In this document: one piece after another, positions 44,601 to 54,720 of the stretch
Layout: the number at the start of each line of letters is the position of its first letter
Numbering within the stretch: the first letter of the stretch is position 1
Source of the DNA: Branchiostoma belcheri
Lineage: Eukaryota > Chordata > Leptocardii > Amphioxiformes > Branchiostomatidae
Reading direction: 5' to 3'
Assembly (NCBI RefSeq): GCF_001625305.1
Contig: NW_017802758.1
Span: 564,964-628,963 of the forward strand
DNA length: 64,000 bases
The notes under the pieces: model-generated
Told to the model about the DNA's origin: nothing
Database searches by the model: none
What the model saw: the letters and a program-made list of their open reading frames with translations, nothing else
Position numbers and translations under genes: made by a program

Positions 44601-47600
44601 CCCAATTCAGCCGTTGCCCCGATACTCTGCAATAATGTATGGATCATCCCCGCTGCAACAGGAGCCCTGCTCGCCTGCGTTATCTCCTATCCATCATTTA
44701 GCGTCATCATCTGGTCGTTTAGAGTCAGACACAAGTAAATCGTTGAACGATGTGTTTGCTTTCAATGAGCCTGACACACCATACTCCCCTGTCATTCTCT
44801 CTCCTCGAAATCAGCATCAAGAAGACGACGACGCGTCCAGTAAAAGTTCAACCGCCAGCGAAGCCACTCAAAATTTCTCAGACTCAGATATGGAATCAAC
44901 TTATTCAGACAATCTAGACAGCTCGTACTTTACAGAACCTCAAGTTCGGCCTAAACCCTTGAACACTAATACTAAAGGGGAGGAGAAGAGAAGCAAACTT
45001 CTCTCACGGGCAATACATTCCTCTGCGTTAAGAAAGGTCGCTGCGTTGGAACCCTGTTGTAAGAAGAAGTGTTCTGACGGATATTCAAGATCAACGATTA
45101 AGGATAAAAGGACGGACTACTTCAGTGCACCGTCACGAAATGAATGGATAAAACAAAAACTCGGGAGCTTTCAGGTCGGGAGTGACAAACGGGCATTCCA
45201 GTTCAAGGTAAACGGTTCTGAGGTGTGTAGAGAGGCGTGGTGTCGAATTTATGGCATCAATAAAAACACATACTACAGGGAACTGAACAACTTCAGGATG
45301 GGGCTGGAGTGGGCGGGACTACGACAGGGAAGATCTTTGTCCAGTAAGTGTATAAGCATTTCCGTCTGGTTTGGGCACTATGTCGCGATTCATGGGGACA
45401 AAATGCCGCATAAGGAAGAGATATGGCTGCCGTATAACACCAGAAAGGTTGACATCTTCAACAAATACGCAGAAGATTGTGAGGATCGCTCAGAGCCGTA
45501 CTGCTGTTTACAGTCCTTTCTCAACATGTGGAAGACCTTCTATCCTCACGTCGCCATAAAGAAGGTACGGTTACGATTCTACGATGATAATGTTGCAGGT
45601 ATTTTGTATTCGATTCTACATTACATGGTAACGTTGATATCATAGATAGATTTTGTTTGTTATACGATGGCATGTATACACAGCGAAAGCTCTACAACAA
45701 AAGAAAGCTTTTGCTTAATTTTTGTTACTTTGATTGAACACACATTTATAGAATGGTTGATAGAAGAAAATTAACATTAGTGGGGTCGTGTGGCGAGGTC
45801 GGTAGCGCGTTCGGCTCACACCTGAGAGGTCGTGGGTTCAAACCCTGCCCATGTCACCGATCTTGTGCCCTTGGGAAAGGCACTTTACACGACTTTCCTC
45901 ACTTCAGTCAGGTGTAAATGAGTACCTTGCTTCGGCTAGGGACGTCCCTCGGATAGGACGTTAAATGGAGGTCCCGTGTTTGGGAGAGCCACACCCCACG
46001 CACGTTAAAGAACCCACCGCACTTATCGAAAAGAGTAGGGGACCTTCCCGGTGTGCGTGGTTCAAGCCTTACAGCCTGGTCTCGGGGTTGAAATCTTTGA
46101 AGAGGTGATAGTCACCTGTTATGTCAATCCTTCCACAAATGTGGTAAATCGTCATAAAATAAAATAAAATAGAAATAAAAATGCTAATGTTAACAATTAA
46201 TATTCCTATCTTTATTTCCTCAACAGTGCAGTCTCTTTACAAAGTGCACGATCTGTGTACGTCTGGGGCGGGACCTCGCAAAAACAAGGGACCCTGTGAA
46301 GAGAAGGAAAATCAAGTTGAAGAGACAGGAGCACGATGCAAGACAAATGTAATTCCTATCAGCGGCTTAACTCATTTTGCAAACATTATTATATAATTAA
46401 AACGTCCTTATTTTGCTGAGTTCCATGGTTTTGGTGGTCAGAGGCAAATCATTTGTAATTATAATCATTTTACATCTTAGTCTTAACGACTTTAGATTTG
46501 TGACTTTAGGTATCAGTTATATGACTTTAATATTTTAACCCTTGTAGGGCTGAGCGACTCGCGTACTATCAGCGGCGGGAAGCGGCCAGGCAGGAGCCTG
46601 ACAAGTACCTCAGTCTGATCATCGATGGTGAGTAACGTCCCCTTGTCCCTTACGAAGACTTATACTGTAAGCAAATTTTTCAGGACCCCACCCATCCCAT
46701 CTATCACATATAAATCTCACACATATACAACATGTACCAGTTTTATTTTGATTTGTTATTTGTGTATATGTATCGGTGGTTCTGTCAAAATTACAATCAG
46801 CGACTGATTTTGTACACCCACAGGAATGGACCAGGCCAAGACGTACTTACCGCATTTCGTTGGAGACAAGTCAAAGGTACGAAGAAAATATCACATTCAT
46901 ACGCATCCATACGATAGTATCTGTTACACTGAAATTTGGCAGCATATGGATATAGATTTAGATCATACTGCCGTGTAAATGTACTTTTTCGATATATCAA
47001 AATGATAGACAGGTTTTAGAACGGCTCAAATGAGAAAACATACTAGCCATTTCATTCTAAACTATGTCCACTTATAGCAAATCTATTTGAAATTTAGAAT
47101 CAGACGTTAGTCATAACTAGTTACTGTCAGTTTCTAGACTCATCCTAAACACAGTATACAATACGCCATTAATAATATGCTCCAACTCTAACCATTAAAA
47201 GTTAAAACATAGTTAATTTCATAAGCTGGAGTCACACTTGTTATGCTTCGGTCCCAATTGAAAAAAGGGGCCCTGCCCTGCTGTTTTTTTTGCACTTTCG
47301 GGCGTGACCCGTACGTGGCCCCACGGGACACCCTGTGGCTGCGGCTACCGGGCTACCCGCTACCCGCTGACAAAAAGACGCCGTGACCTCATTGCGAGAA
47401 CACCGAGAGGTACCCTTCCGGTTGCTGGCAATCCCCCGGGACACATTTGGTACGCCACAGACCAGATGAACAGAATAAAGGTGTTTACTTCGTAAACCCG
47501 GGTAAAATGTGTGACGTCACAGATCAAATGATCACACATGATGACATCGTCAGAGAATCTGCCAGGTGCCTGCCGAAAACTCAAAAAATTTAAAAATTCA

Positions 47601-50600
47601 AAAACTTTTGGTCCCTTTGACGGCCGGTTTCTGTTCGGGACCCGTCCGGTACCCGGTAAGTCTCCCGCCTTGACCCGTGCGGGATGCGATGGGTGCCGAC
47701 CGGCTCTTACATTCCGGCCGGGTAGCTACAGGGTCACTGGCGGGGTCCAGGGGTGATCCTGGCGGGTTCCTTACTTGTACGCCTCTGGCTGGTATAATCG
47801 GTTCGCCCCTAGTTTATCACTATGACTCACTGATGATGGAGCCTATGTGGAGTACATAGCTCCATCATCAGTTAGTTTCCATACACGGGATGTGCATAAA
47901 CTAGGGGCGAACCGACCATACCAGCCCGGGAGCCGCCAGGATCACCCCTCCAGGGACCTAAAAGCTGCCCGGCCAAACTGTAAGAGCCGGTCGGCACCGT
48001 ACCGCATCCCGCACGGGTCAAGACTGACCGGTCATCAGACGGTTTCCTGACAGAAACTGGCCGTTAAAAGACCAAAAATTTGTGAATTTTAAATTGAAGC
48101 CGCCTCAGCGCCCCGACAGGGAGCCGTAAAGAAACATTTAATTCTGACCCTGACAGTCGGCGCACGCTCAGGCCCCGGTGGGGATGTAACTCCAGCTTAA
48201 TACACACCCAACATTTAGTGATTCAGCCATCCGCGCTGCCCCTCCTCCATGCATTTCATGCTCAATGGCTTGGTAGCATCATAGCATAATAAGATCGACC
48301 CCTTTCTCGTTAATTTTTTTAGTTCGTTTTTTGTAATTCTTTATAAATACTAAATAAATAAATGTGCAAAATAATAAGACCTGTCATATTCCTTGTCGAA
48401 GGACCTAACTACTGCAGATCTGATGAAAGTGCATGTATCAGGAATAATAAGCCACGGTCACGGACTGCGAGCCACCTACGTCGATTTCTTTGAGTACAGT
48501 CATGACTCAAACCTGACCTTGAATCTGCTGTTGAAGCTACTCGCAAAACTTTCGACGGTGAGTGTTTTTTTATCATTCTACTTTTTCCATAGCACTGCTT
48601 TTATTCATACAACGTAAGTGAATGGAAGGCTTGTACAGATTACGCTTTGACGTTTTTTTTCCCCTCAGGGAAGCCAGTTGCCTCCCATTCTTTTTATCCA
48701 AGCGGATAACTGCTACAGGTACCGTGCGTTGAAACTTTTTAAACAACTAACAATACGTTATTTTTAATGTATATCATTTAAAAATCATGGTATACATGAT
48801 GTCAAAAGAAGAATCCCCACATGTAAACAGTTTACATTTCATTAGGCCATGGGCACTTCTCTAAGCCATTGAGAGCTGTTACTTTACTGTGGTTATATCC
48901 ACATAGTGTTAGACTATCTAAAATCTGTGGAGATATTTTATGCAAATGAGGGGAAAACTGACCAATCCCATTCTGATTTCTAATTGCCAAGAGGAATCGG
49001 CCCAGACACATGTCTGCTCATTTTTGTACAGTCTTGACAGCCGTGGCAAAATGAATTAACCTTGAGAAATCCCCTCAGTGGGCAGGGCTGAAGATGCACA
49101 CAATGACCTAGTACATCCCATCAAGTAACTATTACATTTAATCCAATGGATCAGACAGGACCATTGCGTTACGTTTTGAGTTGGCTAAACACGTACTGTG
49201 TAAATTATTACATTGCGTACTACGTTGGCTTGATTTATATACCTAATGAAACTGTGATCTGGCCAAAAAATCGGTGACGTTATTGTTATTTCATAGGAAC
49301 GAAAAGAAAACAATGTTGTACTCGAGTAAGGATAATTTATTTTCGACTTTTCAGGGAAAACAAGAACAAATTTATGTTGGCGTTCCTGGACCTGTTGGTG
49401 CACAAGAGGATATTTCGCGAGGTAGGCATGTATAAAATCATCTAATTCAAGTAGAAAGCTGTAAATATTACATTGTCTTTGAAATATTCAACGGCTCATT
49501 CACTTATTTCTGCGCAACTACTAGTATATCAATGTACACTTTCAAGGTTGATGGTACTGATGATGGTACTGTGAAAGTTTGGACCTTGTAACTAAATGTG
49601 TGTGGGTCTTTCAGATACAGCTGTCCTTCCTGATGGTTGGACATACGCACGAAGACATCGGTACGTAGTACGGTTTATTTTGTTATAGTATCTGGGCAAT
49701 GCAAGTTCCCATGTATCACGTAGTACCAATGTTACCGGACAATAATAATGCAGGACGGAAGAGCCGATTCATATTTCATGCTTATGGTGTAACTTTTTTT
49801 ACTGTTTTCGTTTGTATATACTAATATGTTTCGTTTTTCATTGATCTGGCTTATATAATAGATAGAGTACGGCTAACTACGTAGATGTAGAACTGACCCG
49901 CCCACCAATGGGATTTCATGTCTCCGGAGGCCGAGGGCGAGATGAAATCCCCGAGGTTGGGCGTGCAGTTCTTAATCCACTTATTAGAGTTAGAATACTT
50001 CTAGGTCCCCGAAGTTGATCAACTTCACCTACTGGTACTTGATTTTGCTTTATACATCTTTGTTTAGTGCTCGTAATTGTCTCTAATCAATGAGTTGTTT
50101 GTCTGTCTATCTGGCCGTCGTCAATCAGGCTAGATTGACAGCCAAACAATTCCGAGAAGAATCAAACCATGTGTGATGGCCAGCCGCTCGGTCTGCTGTG
50201 ATTCTCCTGGGAAGAAAACATTGCCATTGGTCAGCTTTTGTTTCCATGGATACAACAGTGGGCGTCTACAAGATACTTAGTCTAATTCATTCGGTTAGTT
50301 AGAGCACCTCTATCCCTAGAGATGGACAAATTCCAGCTCACTCGTTGGCTGAGAAGAGGGTGGATGGTTAGTTAGTGCACCTCTACCCAAAGGGAGAGAG
50401 GTGCACTAACTGACAAGAAGGCTACTATGTGGAAATAATCACTAGAAATACAGGCTCCCTATTGGTCGAGGGGACCTAGCACTGCTCTAATGGGATGTTA
50501 TGCAACTACTACATTTTCCGCTTTTCAAAATGTATAGACCACAATGCAGGAAACAACGTTGTGGTGATAATATGACGAGTATTTGGTCATTTCGTTATAT

Positions 50601-51533
50601 TCATTTTGTCTGCAGATCAGATGTTTAGCCGAGTGGCCGACAAACTCCGCCATCAGGAGGCCCACACCCCTGAACAACTGATAAACATGATGCCAGAGTG
50701 TAGCAGGCTTAGGGGGCTTTATAATATCCGCGACTGGCTTAAGCCTTCTGTTTCGATGATAAAGGGACAATCCCAGCCGGGCCAGTTCCGATTTCGTTTA
50801 AGTAAGGATGACCCTGATAGTGTAGATATGTTCTATAGGAAGGGACAGGGTCAAGATTGGAAAAAACTGAAAACTGGAATGTTCAAAAGGTCCAAAGAAT
50901 CTGGGAAACCTATTCGGCCAAAAGGAATTCCCAAAATCATCCCTGTATCATTTGATAACAGGAACATAAACGCACAGAAGCTTATCAACGAGCAACTGCC
51001 TAAGTGGGCCCCGTATCTTGGTTGTGACCAAGAACATTATATGTGGGAGCAGCACCTGAAACAGATGGTCAAGGCAGGCAGTAGCGCTATTGAAATGGCG
51101 AAGTACTCTAAAGTCGGAACCATGTGGGCCCTACCCAAGCTCCCGAAGTACCCAGAGGAAAGCGTGGATGAAGAACCAGCGGTGCCTGATGACCTGAGAA
51201 GGCTACTGGAAAAAGAACAAGAAAACCCTGAGGTAACTCACAATGACCTTTTAATATAATGATAGCTTTATTTTATGATATAATATTCTTGTTAAATGAT
51301 GATCAATAGCATCAACAAAGAATCTGTACAATTCCTACTGTGCTAGAGAATTTTGGCAACTGATGTCATACCTGAATAATATCATTGGCTTTTATGGTTT
51401 AAGAGCCCCATATGTTATTCGTATTTGAATTGACACCATATGTTATTTTTGTTCACAGATCACAGTATCGGGAGCAAGCGCTGCAGCACCAAGAACCACT
51501 ACAAGGAGGGCACGCAGAAGGCTTGTGGATTGA
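38099..51533 (+). CDS. ubiquitin-like + RNase-H-like transposase gene of the giant element
   Basis: Twelve exons: 38099-38674, 40739-40855, 43658-45564, 46227-46348, 46548-46627, 46824-46876, 48402-48557, 48669-48718, 49355-49421, 49615-49660, 50616-51232 and 51459-51533. All introns are GT/AG and all phases agree. The only frame problem is inside exon 3, near 43880-43940 or at its N gap. The roughly 1290-residue product has a hydrophobic N-terminus, a ubiquitin-like domain across exons 1-2, a Ser/Pro repeat tract, Cys-rich and YYRELNNF regions, and then YLSLIIDGMDQAKTYLP, ILFIQADNCYRENKNK and FLMVGHTHEDIDQMF. The last three look like the D, D and E/D steps of an RNase-H fold. From memory, this resembles proteins annotated DUF7869 that are abundant in invertebrates. 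It is the presumed transposase. Confidence 0.8.
40739..40855 (+). CDS. exon 2: end of the ubiquitin-like domain, LLGG
   Basis: Acceptor TTTTCAG, donor GTAAGT, phase 0 on both sides. It encodes VRHLCQVMNGGLLEMAIPLL followed by GGA and a basic, acidic tail. The position of LLGG matches the C-terminal LRGG of ubiquitin, where proteases cut or conjugation occurs. Confidence 0.7.
41671..42220. mobile_element. 550-bp MITE with ACACGCGTGAG terminal repeats
   Basis: The left end, GTAACTAGTGTTCCGTTCTC plus TACACGCGTGAGAGAAA, is mirrored at the right by TCTCACGCGTGTAGAAAACGG and AACATTAGTTAC. It lies in the second intron of the transposase gene. No target duplication was identified with confidence. 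Confidence 0.75.
42369..42440 (-). mobile_element. short non-LTR 3' UTR fragment
   Basis: ATCTGTAT words, then TAGCCGGTATAACC and TTCGGCGTAACACACCAG, match the tail region at 6180-6240. Only the last 70 bp of the element are present. Confidence 0.6.
43658..45564 (+). CDS. exon 3: linker, Ser/Pro repeats and N-terminal transposase region
   Basis: It begins NNAPSKHETADSIIRDEEI and a Cys cluster (CDCGGACNC), passes through the 45-bp repeat array with a 20-N gap, and ends in a conserved part: CCKKKC, FKVNGSEVCREAWCRIYGIN and CLQSFLNMWKTFYPHVAIKK. The first about 90 codons are in one frame and everything after the gap in another, so one shift occurs between about 43880 and 44434. The Ser/Pro-rich reading (YESSPLQPLPRS) is the one that continues into the conserved end. 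Confidence 0.75.
43947..44640 (+). repeat. 45-bp coding repeat array with internal gap
   Basis: Units of 45 bp contain CATCCCCACTTCAGCCACT and CCCCGGTCT. A larger period is visible too, since the block with CACATCAGCGAATCCC recurs at about 43979 and 44291. Copy number is uncertain because of the N run at 44415-44434. Confidence 0.93.
44415..44434. other. assembly gap, 20 N
   Basis: It lies in the 45-bp coding repeat; the real length is unknown and may explain the frame change of the exon. Confidence 0.99.
45781..46180 (+). mobile_element. tRNA-derived SINE
   Basis: The head carries an A box (TGGCGAGGTCGG, 45791-45802) and a B box (GGTTCAAACCC, 45835-45845). A 300-bp body with AGTCAGGTGTAAATGAGTAC follows, and the tail is (AAAAT)n. 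It lies in the third intron of the transposase gene. Confidence 0.85.
46227..46348 (+). CDS. exon 4 of the transposase gene
   Basis: Encodes CSLFTKCTICVRLGRDLAKT and a basic helix, phase 0 in and 2 out. The FTKCTIC Cys pair is typical of the region before the catalytic core in this family. Confidence 0.75.
46548..46627 (+). CDS. exon 5: first catalytic aspartate region
   Basis: Encodes AERLAYYQRREAARQEPDKY and LSLIIDG. The aspartate of LIIDG is the candidate first metal ligand. Donor GTGAGT. Confidence 0.75.
46824..46876 (+). CDS. exon 6 of the transposase gene
   Basis: A 53-nt exon encoding MDQAKTYLPHFVGDKSK, completing the IIDGMDQ motif across the junction. Confidence 0.75.
47222..48199. 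mobile_element. fold-back transposon of about 980 bp
   Basis: Termini are TAAGCTGGAGT and ACTCCAGCTTA, and the interior is a long imperfect palindrome centred near 47853, with GGGTGCCGACCGGCTCTTAC answered by GTAAGAGCCGGTCGGCACC. A TA duplication is possible. It lies in intron 6 of the transposase gene and is GC-rich compared with its surroundings. Confidence 0.8.
48402..48557 (+). CDS. exon 7 of the transposase gene
   Basis: Encodes DLTTADLMKVHVSGIISHGH then YVDFFEYSHDSNLTLNLLLK. The start after CGAAG keeps phase 0; the stronger-looking CTGCAG 27 bp downstream would not. Donor GTGAGT. Confidence 0.7.
48669..48718 (+). CDS. exon 8: second catalytic aspartate
   Basis: Encodes GSQLPPILFIQADNCYR, with the aspartate in QADN after a hydrophobic strand. 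Phase 0 in, 2 out. Confidence 0.78.
49355..49421 (+). CDS. exon 9 of the transposase gene
   Basis: Encodes ENKNKFMLAFLDLLVHKRIF and RE. The ENKNK motif directly follows the catalytic strand. Phase 2 in, 0 out. Confidence 0.78.
49615..49660 (+). CDS. exon 10: VGHTHEDID motif
   Basis: A 46-nt exon encoding IQLSFLMVGHTHEDI. It supplies the His and acidic residues that probably complete the active site. Phase 0 in, 1 out. Confidence 0.78.
50616..51232 (+). CDS. exon 11: C-terminal region
   Basis: The largest exon after the core: DQMFSRVADKLRHQEAHTPE, then a basic stretch (RKGQGQDWKKLKTGMFKRSK) and MWALPKLPKYPEES. It is intact over 205 codons. A diverged copy of its first 52 bp lies at 52854-52905. 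Confidence 0.8.
51459..51533 (+). CDS. exon 12: terminal exon with basic tail
   Basis: Acceptor TTCACAG; encodes ITVSGASAAAPRTTTRRARR and RLVD, then TGA. The Arg-rich tail could be a nuclear localisation signal. Confidence 0.75.
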   Translation: MTVSGASAAAPRTTTRRARRRLVD

Positions 51534-52403
51534 GAGTTGTGACGGACAAACCGCCTAACTGTAGCTACGTCTCTACTGTGTTGTTTTAGTATAGAGTGAC
51601 CCGGTTGGGAACATCTGTAGCCATTGCATTATGTTTTTTTGTTGTTGTTTTTTTTATTTAGAAAAAAAGCATGTCCAGAAATGCGGCACTGTCATATATA
51701 TACTGTCATATATACTGTCAATCAACACCATGAAGTTAGTAATGCTATCATGGAGGAATACGTTGCGCCAACATTCTATCTCAGTATGTCAGAAAGTGTT
51801 GTGACATCTATTTTTGCTTGTCGGATGTGTGTATCGTGTACGTACATACATATTTCCGCCACCCTTATCGATTTGTAAAACTGTTTTTGCTTCACTGATA
51901 GACATCACCTTTTTCTACATTCAAGTAGTTTCTGTACACAGTTAAGGCGACGTTTAGGATTGGAAGCTAAATGTACGTAGCTTTGTTGTTGACCTTTGTG
52001 ACAATCCCCACCAGTCCCCTGGGCCCAGGTTCTAGCAGGGCAAACGTGTTCACCACGATAAGATAGCATTTGTTTTCTCTTGCTCAGTTTAATATATAAC
52101 TAAGGCATCGATCCGTTTTAAACTGTTTGGATTGATAACGCATTTGGTGTATTCCTTAAACTCTCTTATTTTTTTTAATATTTTTTTGCTGTTGTTGGGG
52201 ATAAACCTTGTATCCATTTCTCAATCAATTGAAGTTTTTAGGAGTGAAACTACTTACTAGTATTGCACAGTAACAAGGCAATTTATGCAACAGATAGTCC
52301 TACACCATGATATTGAAGACAAGTCTGTAATAAATTTATCGCCCGACGTCGTATGCAGATAACGTGTGCTTTCACTTTTTCCAGTTGATTGTTCCTCTCA
52401 ACC

Positions 52404-52482
<79 letters not shown>

Positions 52483-52853
52483 GAGGGAGAGAAAGAGACA
52501 GAGAAACACACAACCTACTACTAGCTAGTTATGGCGATCGCCCATAGTCTCAACTCAGGACAGCACATGGCGATCACGCTGGCCCCATGTTATAGCAAGT
52601 GTTCTATCATTCAAGTTGTGTTTTAATATTTGTTAGTATATTTCAAATCTAGGCATATTTTTTTCGGTCCTTCTTGTTTTTTCGCCCTCTTGCATTAGAT
52701 TTAGGGTCTCCAGAGGATATTTCGTATGGGTTTATGGATTTACACAATGATACACAGGGATAGGAAATCGTTGAGGTTCAAATCGGGACATGTTGAAAGC
52801 ATAAAGACTGAACTTACAGGAGCAGTGTTTGATCCTTAATTTTTTGTCCGCAG
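51534..52853. other. 3' flank of the transposase gene
   Basis: It holds the 3' UTR, a CA microsatellite (52409-52480) and one copy of the TTCGCCC family (52660-52725). No other gene was seen. Confidence 0.5.
52409..52480. repeat. (CA)n microsatellite
   Basis: Over thirty CA units, nearly uninterrupted. Confidence 0.98.
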
Positions 52854-52905
52854 ATCAGATGTTCAGCAAAATAGCAGACAAACTAAGATATCAACGAGCG
52901 ATCTA
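52854..52905 (+). pseudogene. orphan copy of the start of transposase exon 11
   Basis: After a GTCCGCAG acceptor the sequence reads DQMFSKIADKLRYQRA, matching DQMFSRVADKLRHQEA of the real exon at clearly lower DNA identity. It is cut off about 80 bp before the right terminal array, so a second, older gene copy once stood here. Confidence 0.75.
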
Positions 52906-52982
52906 TACTCTCTACTGAGTATTCACCAGTAGGTGGTGCTGAAATCATTATACATTGCATAGTGCGTTTTTGTCAACGTTTG

Positions 52983-54161
52983 TCGGTCTTGAGTAAAATT
53001 ACTCAGAATGCCTGTCTTGAGTAAAATTACTCAAAGTTCCCTGTCTTGAGTAAGATTACTCAGAGTTCCCTGTCTTAAGTAAAATTACTCAGAATGCCCG
53101 CTTGAGTAAAATTACTCAGAATGCCCGCTTGAGTAAAATTACTCAGAATGCCTGTCTTGAGTAAAATTACTCAAAGTTCCCTGTCTTGAGTAAGATTACT
53201 CAGAGTTCCCTGTCTTGAGTAAAATTACTCAGAATGCCTGTCTTGAGTAAGATTACTCAGAGTTCCCTGTCTTGAGTAAAATTACTCAGAGTTCCCTGTC
53301 TTGAGTAAAATTACTCAGAATGCCTGTCTTGAGTAAGATTACTCAGAGTTCCCTGTCTTGAGTAAAATTACTCAGAGTTCCCTGTCTTGAGTAAGATTAC
53401 TCAGAATGCCTGTCTTGAGTAAAATTATTCAGAGTTCCCTGTCTTGAGTAAAATTACTCAGAATGCCTGTCTTGAGTAAGATTACTCAGAGTTCCCTGTC
53501 TTGAGTAAAATTACTCAGAATGCCTGTCTTGAGTAAAATTATTCAGAGTTCCCTGTCTTGAGTAAGATTACTCAGAGTTCCCTGTCTTGAGTAAAATTAC
53601 TCAGAGTTCCCTGTCTTGAGTAAAATTACTCAGAATGCCTGTCTTGAGTAAAATTATTCAGAGTTCCCTGTCTTGAGTAAAATTACTCAGAATGCCTGTC
53701 TTAAGTAAGATTACTCAGAGTTCCCTGTCTTGAGTAAGATTACTCAGAGTTCCCTGTCTTGAGTAAAATTACTCAGAATGCCTGTCTTGAGTAAAATTAT
53801 TCAGAGTTCCCTGTCTTGAGTAAAATTACCCAGAATGCCGGTCTTGAGTAAAATTACTCAGATTCAGAATGTCCGTCTTGACTAGAATTACTCAGGATGC
53901 CCGTCTTGAGTAAAATTACTCAAAGTCCATGTATCTTCGCCTTCCAATTCCAGAAATCCACCCTACATGTCTGAATAATCAAAACTCTCTATGAGGAAAT
54001 TTACTCAATATGTCTTGAATATCTAGATATGAGTTTCTTGGATTTCTAAATAACCAGCCAAAACGACTGCAATTCCGTAAAATTAAAAACTTCATTTTCT
54101 GAATCTCAAGTCGAAAAAAAGGGAATAAAATGGATTTTCCCTTATTATTTTGGATTCTGTT
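52983..54161 (-). repeat. right terminal inverted repeat with 28-bp array
   Basis: Roughly three dozen units GAGTAAAATTACTCAGAATG plus CCTGTCTT or GTTCCCTGTCTT run to about 53930, then the 230-bp unique part ends GGATTCTGTT at 54161. The array is longer than the left one, so unit number varies between the ends. Higher-order alternation of AGAATGCC and AGAGTTCCC units is visible. Confidence 0.93.
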
Positions 54162-54290
54162 CTACCAGCAATCATGTGAGACTGGTGAGGGAAATGTACC
54201 TCCCAGCAGTCGTGTGAGACTGGTGAGGGAAATGTACCTCCCAGCAGTCGTGTGAGACTGGTGAGGGAAATGTACCTCCCAGCAGTCGTT
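54162..54290. repeat. 38-bp minisatellite, right part
   Basis: It resumes with CTACCAGCAATCATGTGAGA, in the same orientation as 20661-21032, and continues for three more units before unrelated sequence at about 54290. Confidence 0.95.
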
Positions 54291-54369
54291 GTGGCATATC
54301 GCTGATCAATACTTCGATCCTGCTGTCAGTCCCAGATGAAAGGGCTGCCACCCGGCACCCACTGTCAAA

Positions 54370-54720
54370 AAAATCTGGCCAACGTGAGCACAGTCAGGTG
54401 CCAGTTAAACAGAGAATGTTTGCACTGAGGACGTTTGCACCAGTGGTATGTATTTCCGGTTTCATGGTGCACTAGCTGAGTCAGGGAGCAACCTAGTCCC
54501 AAGCTCATGTCTAAGGGTCGGGGACTATGGTGGCATCCAGTATCAGCCTCCTCCACTCCTTCCTGTCTCTGGCCCTGTGAGAACACTCTGTGAGATGCCC
54601 ATCCATTCACGGACAGAGTCGCACCACATCCTTCATGGTCTTCCACGGCTCCTCCTTCTGTTGATCATCCCTTGCAGTATATGGGTGGTGATGTTCCCCG
54701 CTCGTGTGGCATGACCGAAG
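54370..54720 (-). mobile_element. degenerate non-LTR reverse transcriptase C-terminus
   Basis: The minus strand encodes PWKTMKDVVRLCP, a stop, then HRARDRKEWRRLILDATIV, the R.RDR..WR tail of RTE/Jockey-type elements, with frame damage between the parts. Confidence 0.5.

Larger units (their letters stand above)
21033..54161. mobile_element. giant 33.1-kb transposon with long terminal inverted repeats
   Basis: The left end begins AACAGAATCCAAAATAATAA and the right end is its exact reverse complement. Both ends are flanked by CTAC (21029-21032 and 54162-54165), and outside these lies the same 38-bp minisatellite in one orientation. The intact target would read GTACCTACCAGCAATC, which is a minisatellite variant present at 20913. 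The outer roughly 300 bp of the two ends differ at about two positions by eye, so the insertion is young. Inside are a minus gene (37263-23740) and a plus gene (38099-51533) in divergent orientation, and many nested MITEs in introns. The class is not one I can name. The 4-bp duplication, size and protein set set it apart from Polintons, and no polymerase, integrase or capsid gene was seen. Confidence 0.88.

Noticed and set aside
43928..44647. Minus-strand and alternative plus-strand proteins over the 45-bp repeats
   Set aside because: All frames are open because the unit is a multiple of 3; only one frame continues into conserved sequence.
45781..45857. tRNA gene
   Set aside because: A and B boxes are present, but the head is fused to a SINE body and A-rich tail and does not form a clean cloverleaf by eye.
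52983..53930. CRISPR-like array (short partly palindromic repeats at regular spacing)
   Set aside because: Spacers are themselves repetitive and the host is a eukaryote; it is a satellite inside a transposon terminus.
21033..54161. Polinton/Maverick
   Set aside because: Size and long inverted repeats fit, but the duplication is 4 bp, the termini do not start AG, and no polymerase B, integrase, ATPase, protease or capsid gene was seen.
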